Below, one piece after another: positions 7,413 to 17,306 of a stretch of DNA of 44,394 bases. The number at the start of each line of letters is the position of its first letter. Positions within the stretch are counted from its first letter, which is position 1. Source of the DNA: an uncultured Dehalococcoidia bacterium (GTDB lineage Bacteria > Chloroflexota > Dehalococcoidia > Dehalococcoidales > UBA1222); NCBI GenBank assembly GCA_903844845.1, contig CAIMVG010000015.1, forward strand, positions 1 to 44,394. Reading direction: 5' to 3'. The translations under genes and the position numbers were made by a program. A model generated the notes under the pieces. It did not search any database and was not told the origin of the DNA. It saw nothing but the letters and a program-made list of their open reading frames with translations.

Positions 7413-10136
7413 TCAAACCTTCTGCTTTTTCCTCCCAACCCTCCTCGCCAGCTTGTAAAGTTCCAGCCCGAAGAAGATGGTTGAAGCCGACGCGATGGCT
7501 ATGCCCCATTCCTCCCCGTTCAAAGCAAAGGTTTTAAATGCGGATTGGAACGGGCTCCAGTAGACGATCGCGAGCAGCAGCAGTATCTGCGACGCGATGG
7601 AGATTATCAGCCACTTGTTTTTAAACAGGCCCACCTTGAATATTGACTGGTCCAGCGAGCGGCAGTTGAAGGCGTTGAAAAATTCCACCAGTATCAAAGT
7701 GACGAAACACAGGCTTTGAGCTTCTTTAAGCACCTGGTCGGCAATCCCGGTCCGCGTGTGCATGGCCCACAGGAAGACCCCCAGCGTCACCAGTGCGGTC
7801 CATACCCCGGCTATGACCATGTAAGTGATGATAGGCCGGGTGAAGATGCTTTCGTTCCTGGGGCGGGGTTTCTGCAGCATGAGTCCGGGTTCCGGGGGGT
7901 CCACCGAAAGCGCGATGGCAGGAAGCCCGTCGGTTGCGAGGTTGACGAACAGTATCTGGATAGCTATGAGAGGCACCACTCCCGAAGGCAGGCCCATCAA
8001 CGGGCCAAACAGTATAACGATGGCCATTAACAATATCTCGCCCAGGTTTGACGACAGGAGGTACACAAGATACTTCTTGATGTTTGAGAATATCCCCCGG
8101 CCCTGTTCCACCGCCGCCACTATCGATGCGAAATTATCGTCGGTCAGCACCATCCCGGCTGCTTCTTTAGTCACGTCGGTACCGGTTATCCCCATGGCGA
8201 TCCCGATGTCGGCCTTCTTGAGAGCAGGGGCGTCATTGACTCCGTCCCCGGTCATGGCGACCACATGCCCTTTGGAAGTGAGGGCTTCGACCACCCTCAG
8301 CTTGTGAGACGGGGAAACACGGGCGTAAACGTCGATGTTCTCTACCTGGGAGTTGAATTCGGCGGGGCCGAGGCGGTCCAGTTCGGCGCCGCTGAAAGCC
8401 AGCCCGCCTTTCATCAATCCAAGTTCTTGCGCGATGGCGACGGCCGTGGCTTTATGGTCGCCTGTTATCATGACTGTGCGGATACCGGCTGCGTCGCAAA
8501 GCTTGATGGCTTCTTTTACTTCCGGCCGCGGGGGGTCTATCATCCCCACCAGGCCCAGGAACACCATATTTTTCTGCATATCCGCGTCGGTTTCACCGAT
8601 AAGGACTTTTTTGTAGGCAAGGCCCAGTACCCTGAGTGCGCTGTCCGCCATCCTTCTTGTCGCCTCCAGCACCGTTTCACGGGTAGCGTCGTCGAGGTCA
8701 AATTCCCTGTCGTTTATCAGAACGTATCTAGAAAGCTCGAGGATCACTTCCGCGGCACCCTTCGCCATGGCTGTATCCCCCGAAGCGGTCGAATGGACGG
8801 TCGTCATGCGTTTTGATTCCGAGGAAAATGGGATCTCGTGGATACGGGGATTTTCAGCGGCAATCTTATGAACGTTGAGCGAGGCTTTCCCCGCCAGCAC
8901 AAGTAATGCCCCCTCGGTAGGGTCGCCTTTAACGCGCCATGACCCGGTTTCGTTGGAGAGTTCGGTATCGTTGCACAGGGCCCCGGCTGTCAGGAGCCGT
9001 TCCAAAGAAGGCATGGAGGAGGCGGTGATCGGCTTCCCTCCGGCGCTGAAATCGCCCTTCGGTTCGTAGCCCGAACCGCTTACTTCGACATGTTTCATGT
9101 CCACAAGCAATTCCCTGACGGTCATCTGGTCCTGGGTCAGGGTTCCTGTTTTATCCGAACATATAAAAGTCGTGCTTCCGAGCGTCTCTACTGCAGGCAG
9201 TTTGCGTACCAGTGCGTGCTGCTTTGCCATCTTCTGGACACCGAGGGAAAGCGATATGGTTACCACGGCTGGCAACGCCTCAGGGACGGCTGCGACTGCG
9301 AGGCTGACGCCCCAGAGCAGCATTTCCAGGACACCGTGACCTCTTAATATCCCGAGCAAGGCCAGAACGAATGTAAGGCCGAGAGCGGCGAATATGATGA
9401 TTCGGCCCATGCGGTCGAGATTTACCTGGAGCGGGGTTTCTTCTTCTTTCACTTCCTGAAGGAGGCTGGCAATCTTGCCGAATTCCGTTTCCATCCCTGT
9501 CGATGTGATAACTGCGGTGCCGCGGCCGTAGCTTGCCGACGTTCCCGCGAAAACCATGTTGCGGCGGTCTGCCGTGGCGGCCTCCCCGGGAATGGGTTCG
9601 CAGTGTTTGGCAACCGGTGAGCTTTCGCCTGTCAGGGATGCCTCGTCTGTCCTGAGGTTGACAGATTCCATTACCCGCCCGTCGGCAGGTATACGGTCCC
9701 CTGTTTTTACAAGCACGACGTCCCCGGGCACCAGTTCGTTTGCCGGGATGTCGATGTGTTTCCCGTCCCTGACCACCCGTGCGGTAGGGGCGGCCATTTT
9801 ATTGAGAGCTTCCAGGGAACGCTCGGCGCGGTATTCCTGAATGAATCCCAAACCGGCCGCAAAGATGATGATGATGAAAATAACGATGGCGTCCACCGTT
9901 TCGCCTAAAATTGCGGATATTACTACCGCGACGAGCAGTATGATGATGAGCAAATCTTTGAATTGTTCGAAAAAGATGGCCCACGGGGATATCTTTTTTA
10001 GCCTGCGGAGTTCGTTAGGCCCGTATTCTTGTAGTCTCCTGGCTGCTTCTTCGGAAGTAAGGCCGTCGCGGCTCGATCTGAGGCTATTTAATGTTTCTTC
10101 TGCAGCGAGGTTGAACGAGTTGTCTGATTTGGGCAT
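7413..10136 (-). CDS. P2-type cation-transporting ATPase (Ca2+-ATPase-like)
   Basis: A 907-aa membrane pump with the full P-type layout: N-terminal cation-ATPase domain, TM pairs, TGES (169-172) in the actuator domain, phosphorylated Asp in DKTGTLT (D328), TGDHK and GDGVNDAP in the P domain, and a C-terminal set of TM helices. The M4 motif is PEALP (285-289) and M6 carries NLATDGLPA, which point to Ca2+ transport (SERCA/PMCA-like bacterial pumps). Start: the frame extends to 10310, but ATG 10136 has CAGGAG just upstream and gives a normal N-terminus. It follows secF, separated by a terminator. Confidence 0.93.
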   Translation of the reverse strand: MPKSDNSFNLAAEETLNSLRSSRDGLTSEEAARRLQEYGPNELRRLKKISPWAIFFEQFKDLLIIILLVAVVISAILGETVDAIVIFIIIIFAAGLGFIQEYRAERSLEALNKMAAPTARVVRDGKHIDIPANELVPGDVVLVKTGDRIPADGRVMESVNLRTDEASLTGESSPVAKHCEPIPGEAATADRRNMVFAGTSASYGRGTAVITSTGMETEFGKIASLLQEVKEEETPLQVNLDRMGRIIIFAALGLTFVLALLGILRGHGVLEMLLWGVSLAVAAVPEALPAVVTISLSLGVQKMAKQHALVRKLPAVETLGSTTFICSDKTGTLTQDQMTVRELLVDMKHVEVSGSGYEPKGDFSAGGKPITASSMPSLERLLTAGALCNDTELSNETGSWRVKGDPTEGALLVLAGKASLNVHKIAAENPRIHEIPFSSESKRMTTVHSTASGDTAMAKGAAEVILELSRYVLINDREFDLDDATRETVLEATRRMADSALRVLGLAYKKVLIGETDADMQKNMVFLGLVGMIDPPRPEVKEAIKLCDAAGIRTVMITGDHKATAVAIAQELGLMKGGLAFSGAELDRLGPAEFNSQVENIDVYARVSPSHKLRVVEALTSKGHVVAMTGDGVNDAPALKKADIGIAMGITGTDVTKEAAGMVLTDDNFASIVAAVEQGRGIFSNIKKYLVYLLSSNLGEILLMAIVILFGPLMGLPSGVVPLIAIQILFVNLATDGLPAIALSVDPPEPGLMLQKPRPRNESIFTRPIITYMVIAGVWTALVTLGVFLWAMHTRTGIADQVLKEAQSLCFVTLILVEFFNAFNCRSLDQSIFKVGLFKNKWLIISIASQILLLLAIVYWSPFQSAFKTFALNGEEWGIAIASASTIFFGLELYKLARRVGRKKQKV

Positions 10137-10236
10137 AAATGTGCTCCTGAAGGATGAATTAATTGGCGTAACAGCAACGCCCGGTACGATAGAAATATAG
10201 CATAAAAGCAGGATTACAGGTGTTGATGCAGGCCGG

Positions 10237-10276
10237 AAAAAAAAGGGAGGGGGAAGTGTAGCTTCTCCCTCCCTTT
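10237..10276 (-). terminator. Rho-independent terminator after secF
   Basis: On the minus strand, a stem of roughly 14 bp (AAAGGGAGGG... with CCCTCCCTTT) is followed by a run of eight T. It separates secDF from the ATPase gene. Confidence 0.85.
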
Positions 10277-10318
10277 GTGTGCTGATTGCTGAAAGCTGAG
10301 TGCTGAACACTCTTTAGG

Positions 10319-11254
10319 CTATGCCTGGGATGCGGCTTTCTTTTTACCCAGGCCGGGTATCCATGAAACGAAGCGGCCCCACTCCTTGTTTTCCCAGACG
10401 ACAAGCAGCTGGCTGGCGTTGGCAACCGAGCTGTATGTGCCCGTGATGACGCCGACAAGGAGGACAAGAGTGAAGTAATGGATGGTCGGCCCGCCGAGTA
10501 CGAAGAGTGACAAAAGCACGAACAGAACTGTCAGGGAGGTATTGAGGGAGCGGGTCATGGTCTGCAGGATGCTTGAGTTCACCACGTTTTCGAAGTTCCC
10601 GCCGCCGCCCTTTGACAGGTTCTCGCGGATGCGGTCGAAAACCACGATTGTGTCATGGACGCTGTAACCCACAACCGTGAGCATGCCCGTGATGAATAGA
10701 GCGTCAATCTCCACCCCGGCCAACCAGCCGAGGATTGAGAAGATGCCGACTACCACCAGGACGTCATGGATCATGGCGATGACGGCGCAGGTGCCCCAGC
10801 GAAGGGGATTTGGCATCTTGCGGAATGCGAAGGTGATGTACAAAAGGATGCCGACGGCGGCAACGATGACGGCGATGACCGCGTTGCGGGCCGTCTGCGA
10901 AGCCACGCTGGCTGAGATCGAAGCGAAGTCCTTCTGCTCCGTTGTCGTTTTAAGATCGGTATTTAACGCTGCCATCAGCGCCACGTTCTGGGCGCTGTCG
11001 ATCGCTTCCAGCTTGACGATAAAATCGTCGCTGCTTGTATGCTGTACAACTGCGTCTTTATAGCCGATGTTGTTAAGCTCGGAACGCAATTGTGTCTCAT
11101 TCACGGCCGTGCTGAAATGCAGGGTCATGGACGAACCTGCCTTAAAGTCGATCCCTGTTTTAAGGCCGAAAAAGCCCAGCGATATGAGTCCGGGAATGAT
11201 CACGATGGCGGAGAGCAGGAAGAACCAGAATCTTTTACCTACAAAATCAAACAT
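10319..11254 (-). CDS. secF: Protein translocase subunit SecF
   Basis: A 311-aa inner-membrane protein with six predicted TM segments. With SecD it uses the proton-motive force to help Sec-dependent export. GIDFKAGSS after TM1 is the SecD/F N-terminal motif, with the usual GG replaced by AG. TM4 carries the D5-type motif VGYSVHDTIVVFDRIREN. ATG 11254 lies 8 nt inside the end of secD, with AGAGGT upstream, so the two are translationally coupled. Length is normal. Confidence 0.96.
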   Translation of the reverse strand: MFDFVGKRFWFFLLSAIVIIPGLISLGFFGLKTGIDFKAGSSMTLHFSTAVNETQLRSELNNIGYKDAVVQHTSSDDFIVKLEAIDSAQNVALMAALNTDLKTTTEQKDFASISASVASQTARNAVIAVIVAAVGILLYITFAFRKMPNPLRWGTCAVIAMIHDVLVVVGIFSILGWLAGVEIDALFITGMLTVVGYSVHDTIVVFDRIRENLSKGGGGNFENVVNSSILQTMTRSLNTSLTVLFVLLSLFVLGGPTIHYFTLVLLVGVITGTYSSVANASQLLVVWENKEWGRFVSWIPGLGKKKAASQA

Positions 11255-12578
11255 TTTTCTTGACCTCTTGTACGGATAAACCCTTGATCACTCCGCCGCC
11301 TATCAGCAGGCTGATGAAAGTCCTCGTGATGACCACAGCGCTAAACATACTGATGGCAACACCGAGGAACAGGGTCAGCGCGAAGCCCTTTACCATGAAA
11401 GCGCCGAAAGTGTTGCCGAACCAATAAAGGATGCCGCAGGTGATAAAGGTGGAGATGTTGCTGTCGCGGATGGAAGGCCACGCTCGCCGAAAGCCTTCAT
11501 CGACAGCCTTGTGAAGGGTGCGCCCCGCGCGAAGCTCTTCCCGCAGGCGTTCGAAGATAAGCACGTTGGCGTCCACGGCCATACCGACCGAAATGATGAA
11601 GCCGGCGATGCCGGGAAGTGTCAGTGTAACAGGCATCAACTTATATACGGCCAGCACCAGCGCGGTGTAGATGAGAAGTGCGGCCGCGGCGATGGCGCCG
11701 GGGACGCCGTAATAGAAGATCATGAAGAGGATTACGATCCCGATGCCGATGGCTCCGGCTGTAACGCTCTTGGTGAGGGAATCTGCACCCAGTGTGGCGT
11801 CTACGTCCGTCCTCTGCACGACTGTCAGGGGCACATCCAGGCTGCCGGAGTTAAGTTGTATGACCAGGTTCTTCGCGTCGGCGAGTTTCAGTCCGGTGAT
11901 GACGCCTTTGTCGGAGATGACCGCGCTTACTGTTGCGACTTCTACATTGGTGTTATCAAGGAATATCGCGATCGGTTTGTTGAGGTACTCGGTTGTTATT
12001 TCCTCAAAGAGTTTCGCACCTTCGGTGTTCCATTCGAAAGCTACTTCTGGCGCATTGGTGGTTGAGTTGAGTACGACCGTTGCGTTGGCTTTGAGATATT
12101 TGCCGGTGAGGTCTTCCATGGTAACACCGTCGGTTCCTAGGGCTTGCGCCAGGAACCATTGGGCATTGCCATCTGAACCTTTGATTGCATTACCGCTTGA
12201 ATCGTAATGGTACACTCGGATTTCAAGAACGGCGGTCGATCCGATGATGTTGATTGCGGTGTCGACGTCCGTAACCCCGGGTAGATCGACGACGATCTTG
12301 TCAGAACCCTGTATGGCGATAAGCGGTTCGGTTACTCCCAAACCATTGGCGCGCCGTTCGATCTTGGCTTTGACTGCAGCCATGACCTGTGCGTCGGTCT
12401 GCGATGGGTCTTTGTCGCTCAGGTCGGCCTGGTAAACCAGGTGAGTGCCGCCTTTGAGGTCGAGGCCCAGCTGGAAGCCGTTCCTGCCAAGGCGCACGGA
12501 ATTAGTCGGCAAAATTGTCCACAGGGACAGGCCGATAAGAATAAGGATAAAGATAAGGAAATAGCTGTCCTTTTTCAT
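11247..12578 (-). CDS. secD: Protein translocase subunit SecD
   Basis: A 443-aa SecD with an N-terminal TM helix, then FQLGLDLKGGTHL (D1 motif), a large extracytoplasmic P1 region, and five C-terminal TM segments. The latter carry LTLPGIAGFIISVGMAVDANVLIFERLREEL, the conserved D4 motif with the proton-relay Asp. First gene of the secD-secF pair. The ribosome-binding site (AAGG) is weak and distant. It acts at the membrane in late stages of Sec translocation. Confidence 0.96.
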   Translation of the reverse strand: MKKDSYFLIFILILIGLSLWTILPTNSVRLGRNGFQLGLDLKGGTHLVYQADLSDKDPSQTDAQVMAAVKAKIERRANGLGVTEPLIAIQGSDKIVVDLPGVTDVDTAINIIGSTAVLEIRVYHYDSSGNAIKGSDGNAQWFLAQALGTDGVTMEDLTGKYLKANATVVLNSTTNAPEVAFEWNTEGAKLFEEITTEYLNKPIAIFLDNTNVEVATVSAVISDKGVITGLKLADAKNLVIQLNSGSLDVPLTVVQRTDVDATLGADSLTKSVTAGAIGIGIVILFMIFYYGVPGAIAAAALLIYTALVLAVYKLMPVTLTLPGIAGFIISVGMAVDANVLIFERLREELRAGRTLHKAVDEGFRRAWPSIRDSNISTFITCGILYWFGNTFGAFMVKGFALTLFLGVAISMFSAVVITRTFISLLIGGGVIKGLSVQEVKKNV

Positions 12579-12697
12579 TACGTTTTCAACCTTCAGCCTC
12601 TTTCAAATTTCGTTCCATTATAGTGTTTAAACAAAAAAATGTATAGAGCGTGACGCTCGGCATGCCTCGTTTGTCAACGTCAGGCTGCGGCCAAAGT

Positions 12698-12892
12698 GTC
12701 ATTCCCGCGAAGGCGGGAATCCATGGTCACACTCTTTGTTGACTGCCTTATTCAATTCGAAGCTCCTGTGCCTATCGTCATTCCGGGGTTCGCCTGGGCT
12801 AACCGGAATCCAGCGCCGATCTCTCGGTCGACAGCCTTGTTCAATTCGGAAACATTGAGATCATTGTCATTCCCGCGAAGGCGGGAATCCAG
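12698..12892. repeat. Three family I palindromes upstream of metF
   Basis: Copies at about 12698-12723, 12779-12812 and 12866-12892. The middle one has a longer stem and loop (GTCATTCCGGGGTTCGCC...) but keeps the GGAATCCAG border. The 475-nt gap between secD and metF otherwise holds only the metF promoter. Confidence 0.8.
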
Positions 12893-12954
12893 AATACCCG
12901 TCCCCTCGTTTGGCATCTTGTCATCCTCATGGAGGAAGGCAATCCATCAAGTTT

Positions 12955-12983
12955 TTGACCTCTGTTCCCGGATGCTATACAAT
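12955..12983 (+). promoter_or_regulatory. Sigma-70-type promoter for metF
   Basis: TTGACC (12955-12960), a 17-nt spacer and TACAAT (12978-12983). Transcription would begin near 12990, leaving a 5' leader of about 64 nt before ATG 13054. No riboswitch fold was recognised in this leader. Confidence 0.6.
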
Positions 12984-13053
12984 GTTGATTTCCAGCGTTG
13001 TTCGAGCCTGTTTCCTATTTTACTTTTTTGGGATTTCGAGGAGAATATAGCAG

Positions 13054-13935
13054 ATGAACATAGGTGAACTGCTTACATCGAGGGGCAAAAGCCTTTCCTT
13101 TGAATTTTTCCCGCCCAAGGACGACCTGGGAGAGATCAATCTGTTTCAGGCTATCCACAGCCTTGAGGCACTTAATCCAACGTTTGTATCTGTGACTTAT
13201 GGCGCCGGAGGCGGGACCGCCAAGAACACCCGCCATGTAGTCGAGCGGATAATCGAAGAAACCTCTTTCAATCCCATGCCCCACCTCACTTGCATCAACC
13301 AGAGCAAAGAGGAACTAGAGGGCATCCTGGAAGACTACAAAAAGATGGGTATCGACAATGTCCTTGCCCTGCGCGGTGACCCTCCCATGGGAAAAGACGG
13401 AAAACCCATGCCGGTGACTCATAAGTATTACGCCAAAGACCTTGTTCGTTTGGTGGCCGCTGAAAAAGGCTTCTCGATCGGCGTCGCTGTTTACCCGGAG
13501 GGGCACGGTGAAACCCCCGACCTTGAGCGGGACATCCTTTATACCAAGGAAAAAATCGATCAGGGCGCCGATTTCGGTGTCACCCAGATGTTTTTCGACA
13601 ACAACCTGTTTTATGCTTTTATGGAAAGGGCCCGGCGTGTTGGCATCAATATCCCGATTGTCACCGCGATAATGCCTATTACTGACGTGGGACGGATGCA
13701 GACCTTTTGCCAGCGCTGCGGGGCGACGCTCCCGAAATCTTGCGTTGAACGTTTCGGGGACAAACCGCTTTCCAAGGAAGATGCCGTGAAAATCGGTGTC
13801 GAACTCGCTTGTGAGCAGGTCACCGACTTAATGAAGAACGGCGTAAAATATTTCCATTTCTACACTTTGAATAAAGACGAATCTGTGGCGGCCATCATCA
13901 AAAACATGAGGATGGAGAAGTACGGGTTAGATTAA
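13054..13935 (+). CDS. metF: Methylenetetrahydrofolate reductase (MetF)
   Basis: A 293-aa flavoprotein of the TIM-barrel MTHFR family. It interconverts 5,10-methylene-THF and 5-methyl-THF, for methionine synthesis or the Wood-Ljungdahl methyl branch. FEFFPPKDD (about 16-24) carries the catalytic Glu. SVTYGAGGGT and NVLALRGDPP are conserved family blocks, and QMFFDN is the barrel substrate loop. GAGGAG precedes the ATG. The gene stands alone, so context does not say which pathway it serves. Confidence 0.95.
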   Translation: MNIGELLTSRGKSLSFEFFPPKDDLGEINLFQAIHSLEALNPTFVSVTYGAGGGTAKNTRHVVERIIEETSFNPMPHLTCINQSKEELEGILEDYKKMGIDNVLALRGDPPMGKDGKPMPVTHKYYAKDLVRLVAAEKGFSIGVAVYPEGHGETPDLERDILYTKEKIDQGADFGVTQMFFDNNLFYAFMERARRVGINIPIVTAIMPITDVGRMQTFCQRCGATLPKSCVERFGDKPLSKEDAVKIGVELACEQVTDLMKNGVKYFHFYTLNKDESVAAIIKNMRMEKYGLD

Positions 13936-13994
13936 CCTGATCGCGATCATTGCGAGCATAGCGCGATAATCTGGTGTCTTATCCCCTCCAACAT

Positions 13995-14022
13995 GTCATC
14001 CCGGGCCGGGACCCGGGATCCA
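13995..14022. repeat. Family I palindrome, GGGCC-stem variant
   Basis: GTCATCCCGGG...CCCGGGATCCA. The border sequence is conserved but the stem differs from the CCCGC variants. It opens the 855-nt repeat-filled gap between metF and the J-like gene. Confidence 0.75.
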
Positions 14023-14043
14023 TTCCTTGGTTTTTCTTTTCCC

Positions 14044-14531
14044 GTCATTCCCGCGCGCTAGCGGGAATCCAGAGTCGATCTCACGGGTAAAAGTCTTATG
14101 CAATTCGAAACCACCAAGTTTATTGTCATCCCCGCGAAGGCGGGGATCCAGAGTACCCATTCACCCTCGTGTCATTCCCGCGCGCTAGCGGGAATCCAGA
14201 GCTGATCTCCCGGGTGAGAGACTTATGCAATTCGGAACCACCAAGTCTATTGTCATCCCCGCGAAGGCGGGGATCCAGAGTACCCATTCACCCTCGTGTC
14301 ATTCCCGCGCGCTAGCGGGAATCCAGAGTCGATCTCCCGGGTAAAAGTCTTATTCAATTCGGAACCACCAAGTCTATTGTCATCCCCGCGAAGGCGGGGA
14401 TCCAGAGTACCCATTCACCCTCGTGTCATTCCCGCGTGCTAGCGGGAATCCAGAGTCGATCTCCCGGGTCAAAGTCTTATGCAATTCGGAACCACCAAGT
14501 TTATTGTCATCCCCGCGAAGGCGGGGATCCA
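14044..14531. repeat. Tandem array of a 127-bp unit (about 3.8 copies)
   Basis: Units start at 14044, 14171, 14298 and 14425, exactly 127 bp apart, and the last is incomplete. Each unit holds two different palindromes (a GCGCGCTAGC-type and a CCCCGCGAAGGCGGGG-type) joined by near-identical spacers, including ACCACCAAGT and ACCCATTCACCCTCGT. Copies differ at only a few positions. The frames open across it are by-products of the repeat. Confidence 0.95.
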
Positions 14532-14564
14532 TGGTATTTTTCCCCCCGTTTTCCCGCTTCGTGT

Positions 14565-14710
14565 GTCATTCTCGAGCGTCGAGCTCGGGAATCCAGAATT
14601 TGGGGATGGGTGTCGCAGTTTTCTTCTCCCCCAAATAATCGGGGGGCGAGCTGAAAAATGCGGGGCGCATATTATGGTTTGTCATCCTCGGGCCGTGACC
14701 CGGGGATCCA
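14565..14710. repeat. Two family I palindromes around a family II hairpin element
   Basis: Family I copies lie at 14565-14596 (GAGCGTCGAGCTC stem) and 14681-14710 (CGGGCC/GACCCG stem). Between them, at about 14623-14670, is a second element type: CTCCCCC...GGGGG followed by GCTGAAAAATGCGGGGCGC. Confidence 0.7.
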
Positions 14711-14790
14711 TTTCCGCTACCTTATCGAGCGAAGCGAAACAATACCAAATAATCCCGTGTGAGTTCCGGGTGCGTTTTCTGCACGGCCCA

Positions 14791-15732
14791 TCAAGTCCGG
14801 AAATATGCCACCTTCGACGTCGGCCCGTTCTTTATTTCCCTGCCCTGTGCCACCGCAAACCAGAAATATTCGCCGCCCGGCGTCAACACCTTCTCTGGCA
14901 CGGTGAATGCGTCGAACGGCGCGAATTGAGGTCCGTAGACCACTTCCCACGCATCCTTCCCTCGTTTCTCTATCCAGACATTGTAATAATCGGCGCCGGG
15001 AATGCGTTTCCAGCGCAAATTGGGTGTCAGTGTTTTAATGATGGGGCCGGGTGGAGTGGGCGAAGATTCCGGCTTGTCTCTCCTGGGTTTATTCTCAGGT
15101 TTCTCTTCTGTAGAGCGGTTACCCTGCTGCCTGGTCCCCGGCTGTTCGGGGATGGTAGTCAATTCTATCCGGATGTGGGTTTCTTCTTCATCGAGTTTTA
15201 CGATGATATTGTCAGAGTAACTCTTCTCCCATTCATCGCCGGTCAATTCGAGTTCTATCTCGAGCGGCAATTTAGCAGACTGGGACAATGATTTCAGGCG
15301 GGGAATCTTGATCCAGTCGTTGGGTTTACTGATGCGGATCTTGGAATACGCAGCACCTTCGTTTGAAATGATGAATATCGCCTTTCGAGGTTCTCCCGGT
15401 GTTACTCCGGAAACGCGGATGATGGCGGGGCGCACAACCGGCTTGGGTCTGGCCGGAGGGGCCGTCGAGGGAGGAGAAACCTGGTGTTTTTTAGGCTCCC
15501 TTAAGGAAAATTCCCTGTCGTAGCTTGTTTTCTTCAAAGGGTTACCGAGTATTTCGTATGCTTCGTTAAGGTCTTTCCATTTTTGTTCAAATTTCGGCGA
15601 ATTCTGGTCGGTATTGTATTTCTGTACCAGTTTCAAATATGCAGCCTTGATGACCTCGGGTTCGGCCGAGGTATGCAGTTGAAGGATCTGGTAATAGTCC
15701 TTCCAGTAAAAATGGTAGTTTTCTTTCGTCAT
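14791..15732 (-). CDS. J-domain-like protein lacking HPD, with C-terminal beta domains
   Basis: A 313-aa protein. Residues 11-72 resemble a DnaJ domain: DYYQILQLHTSAEPEVIKAAYLKL, then LNEAYEILGNPLKKTSYD. The obligatory HPD tripeptide is NTD (40-42), so Hsp70 stimulation is unlikely. A Pro/Lys-rich linker follows. Then comes a region of about 90 residues (IRVSGVTPGEP...IRIELTT) that looks like an Ig-like beta sandwich, a second charged linker, and a C-terminal fibronectin-III-like segment (LTPNLRWKRIPGADYYNVWIE). No signal peptide, so probably cytoplasmic. It stands alone between repeat clusters; its role is unknown. Confidence 0.75.
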   Translation of the reverse strand: MTKENYHFYWKDYYQILQLHTSAEPEVIKAAYLKLVQKYNTDQNSPKFEQKWKDLNEAYEILGNPLKKTSYDREFSLREPKKHQVSPPSTAPPARPKPVVRPAIIRVSGVTPGEPRKAIFIISNEGAAYSKIRISKPNDWIKIPRLKSLSQSAKLPLEIELELTGDEWEKSYSDNIIVKLDEEETHIRIELTTIPEQPGTRQQGNRSTEEKPENKPRRDKPESSPTPPGPIIKTLTPNLRWKRIPGADYYNVWIEKRGKDAWEVVYGPQFAPFDAFTVPEKVLTPGGEYFWFAVAQGREIKNGPTSKVAYFRT

Positions 15733-15798
15733 CAGTAAGTGAACCTTCGAGGGATTTTATCTGCCCTGCTTTGAGGTGTCAAATCCCCCAAGTTCCTT

Positions 15799-16316
15799 TA
15801 TCATTCCCGCGGAGGCAGGAATTTCGAGCATACGCTCTGTCTCATGTCATTCCGGCGCGCTAGCCGGAATCCAGAGTCGGACTCTAGGTTGACAACCGAA
15901 TGAGATTCAAAGGCTTAATGCCCATTGTCATACCCGCGAACGAGGGGCCTTGGGATGTCCCCCGAGGTTCTCGCACTCGAGGCTCGAGTGTTCTTGCCCT
16001 TATGTCTCTCGTCGTTGTCATTGCCGGGCGTCGAGACCCGGCAATCCAGAATAAGGCTTGGTTTTCCTCCACATTCACCGCTTCGTCTGTCATTCCCGAG
16101 CGTCGAGCTCGGGAATCCAGGATAATGAGGGGGGGTTGTTATTCCTTTTCCTGAAAAATGAGGCGCGCACTTTTGTCATTCTCGAGCGTCGAGCTAGGGA
16201 ATCCAGAATCTGGATAGGGGGATGATTCTTCGTTTGTCATTCCCGCGAAGGCGGAACCTTCGGGTATATTCCCTCCTACTCCCACCTGTCATCCCGGGCC
16301 GAGACCCGGGATCCAT
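15799..16316. repeat. Cluster of family I palindromes with at least five stem variants
   Basis: Copies lie at about 15799-15826 (imperfect), 15846-15874, 16017-16049 (GTCATTGCCGGG...CCCGGCAATCCA), 16089-16120, 16174-16206, 16234 (truncated) and 16289-16316. They fill most of the 805-nt gap between the J-like and DedA genes. The stretch 15947-16121 is duplicated at 17681-17855. Confidence 0.85.
15947..16121. repeat. 175-bp direct repeat, copy 1
   Basis: Nearly identical to 17681-17855, with only a few substitutions and a 1-nt indel. It contains GCCTTGGGATGTCCCCCGAGG, a CTCGAG-rich segment and two family I palindromes. Confidence 0.9.
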
Positions 16317-16392
16317 TATCTGGAGGAGGGGTGTTTATTCTTTTTTACTATTTGCCTATTGTCATCCCTGTGAAAGCATTGTCCCCATTGGT

Positions 16393-16440
16393 CTTTTTTC
16401 TCCCCCATCCAACCGGGGGAGAAAATGAAAAATGAGGGGC
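16393..16440. repeat. Family II hairpin element, copy
   Basis: A T-run, CTCCCCC, a short loop ending AACC, GGGGGAG, then AAAATGAAAAATGAGGGG. The same arrangement recurs at 18574-18620, and in diverged form at about 14623-14670. Confidence 0.8.
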
Positions 16441-16478
16441 GCATCTTGCATAAGCATCAGCCGGCATACGTTCAGACG

Positions 16479-16511
16479 TAAAAAAGAGCCCCGCTGCGTA
16501 GCGGGGCTCTT
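16479..16511 (-). terminator. Rho-independent terminator after the DedA gene
   Basis: A 12-bp stem (AAGAGCCCCGCT and AGCGGGGCTCTT) with GCGT loop. The minus strand continues into a T-run. Confidence 0.9.
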
Positions 16512-16537
16512 CAGTTTCGTATCTGGCTTCCGGGTTA

Positions 16538-17164
16538 CTAGGACGGATTCTTTGCCGCCTTCATGGACTTAATCCTCTTCCAGATAAAATATGCGACCAT
16601 CGCTACCAGAATAATGACTATCGGGATATCGAAGGGCCTCATAACGCGCCGTATCGCTTCATAGTTGCTTCCGAGCAGGTATCCTCCATAGGCGAGGAGC
16701 GTGGACCAGATGAGAGACCCTGCGAACGTGAAGATGTAGAAACGAAGTTTGGGCGTCCTGGCTATCCCTGCCGGCAGGCTTATGAATGTGCGGACACCGG
16801 GCAAAAGCCGGGAAAAAAATGCAGCGCGGTCTCCGTAGCGGGCGAACCATTTATCCGCGTTGTTGATCTCATGTTCGGTTATCAATAAGTACTTTCCATA
16901 ACGCTTGAGGAAAGGACGGCCGCCGTACGCCCCGACCAAGTAGGAAATTGCGGAGCCGAGTACGTTGCCGATGGCCCCGTAGAACCCGGCAACGAGTATG
17001 AATTCCCATCGGCCCGCGCCAATAAGCATCCAGCCGGCCAGCGGCATTATTATCTCGCTGGGCAGGGGGATACAGGCGCTTTCGATGGTCATCAAACCAA
17101 CTACGCCGGCCCAACCTATGTGCTGGTAAACATTGCGGATGAAATCCAGGATATGTTGTTCCAA
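16538..17164 (-). CDS. DedA/SNARE-associated family membrane protein
   Basis: A 208-aa polytopic membrane protein of the DedA family, implicated in lipid-carrier flipping, envelope homeostasis and membrane potential. Family features: MTIESACIPLPSEIIMPLAGW (about 25-45) with the conserved Glu, GNVLGSAISYLVGAYGGRPF, and FFSRLLPGVRTFISLPAGIAR (about 116-136) with the essential Arg residues. Last TM near 180-198, then a basic tail. Length is typical. No neighbours share its strand closely; it ends in a strong terminator. Confidence 0.93.
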   Translation of the reverse strand: MEQHILDFIRNVYQHIGWAGVVGLMTIESACIPLPSEIIMPLAGWMLIGAGRWEFILVAGFYGAIGNVLGSAISYLVGAYGGRPFLKRYGKYLLITEHEINNADKWFARYGDRAAFFSRLLPGVRTFISLPAGIARTPKLRFYIFTFAGSLIWSTLLAYGGYLLGSNYEAIRRVMRPFDIPIVIILVAMVAYFIWKRIKSMKAAKNPS

Positions 17165-17235
17165 AATATTCGTCCTTGTCCGATATTGGCAAAAGCCTTA
17201 TGAATTATACACTAACACCCTGTTTTTCCTACGAC

Positions 17236-17270
17236 AATAAAACAGGCAGGGCGTATTTACCCTGCCTGTG
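17236..17270 (-). terminator. Terminator after the 68-aa protein gene
   Basis: A 10-bp stem (ACAGGCAGGG and CCCTGCCTGT) with an 8-nt loop. The minus strand continues TTTTATTGT. Confidence 0.8.
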
Positions 17271-17306
17271 ATATACAAAAATATGGATGTAGAATGTTAA
17301 ATGCTG

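Noticed and set aside
12696-13067. Frames beginning MSFPRRRES and similar, here and at 14423, 15925, 16222 and 19165
   Set aside because: They are translations of the family I palindrome (TCATTCCCGCG...), not genes; identical peptides recur wherever the repeat does.
14479-15291. 270-aa plus-strand frame across the repeat array and the J-like gene
   Set aside because: It is antisense to the J-like gene and begins inside the tandem repeat; composition is not coding-like and there is no ribosome-binding site.
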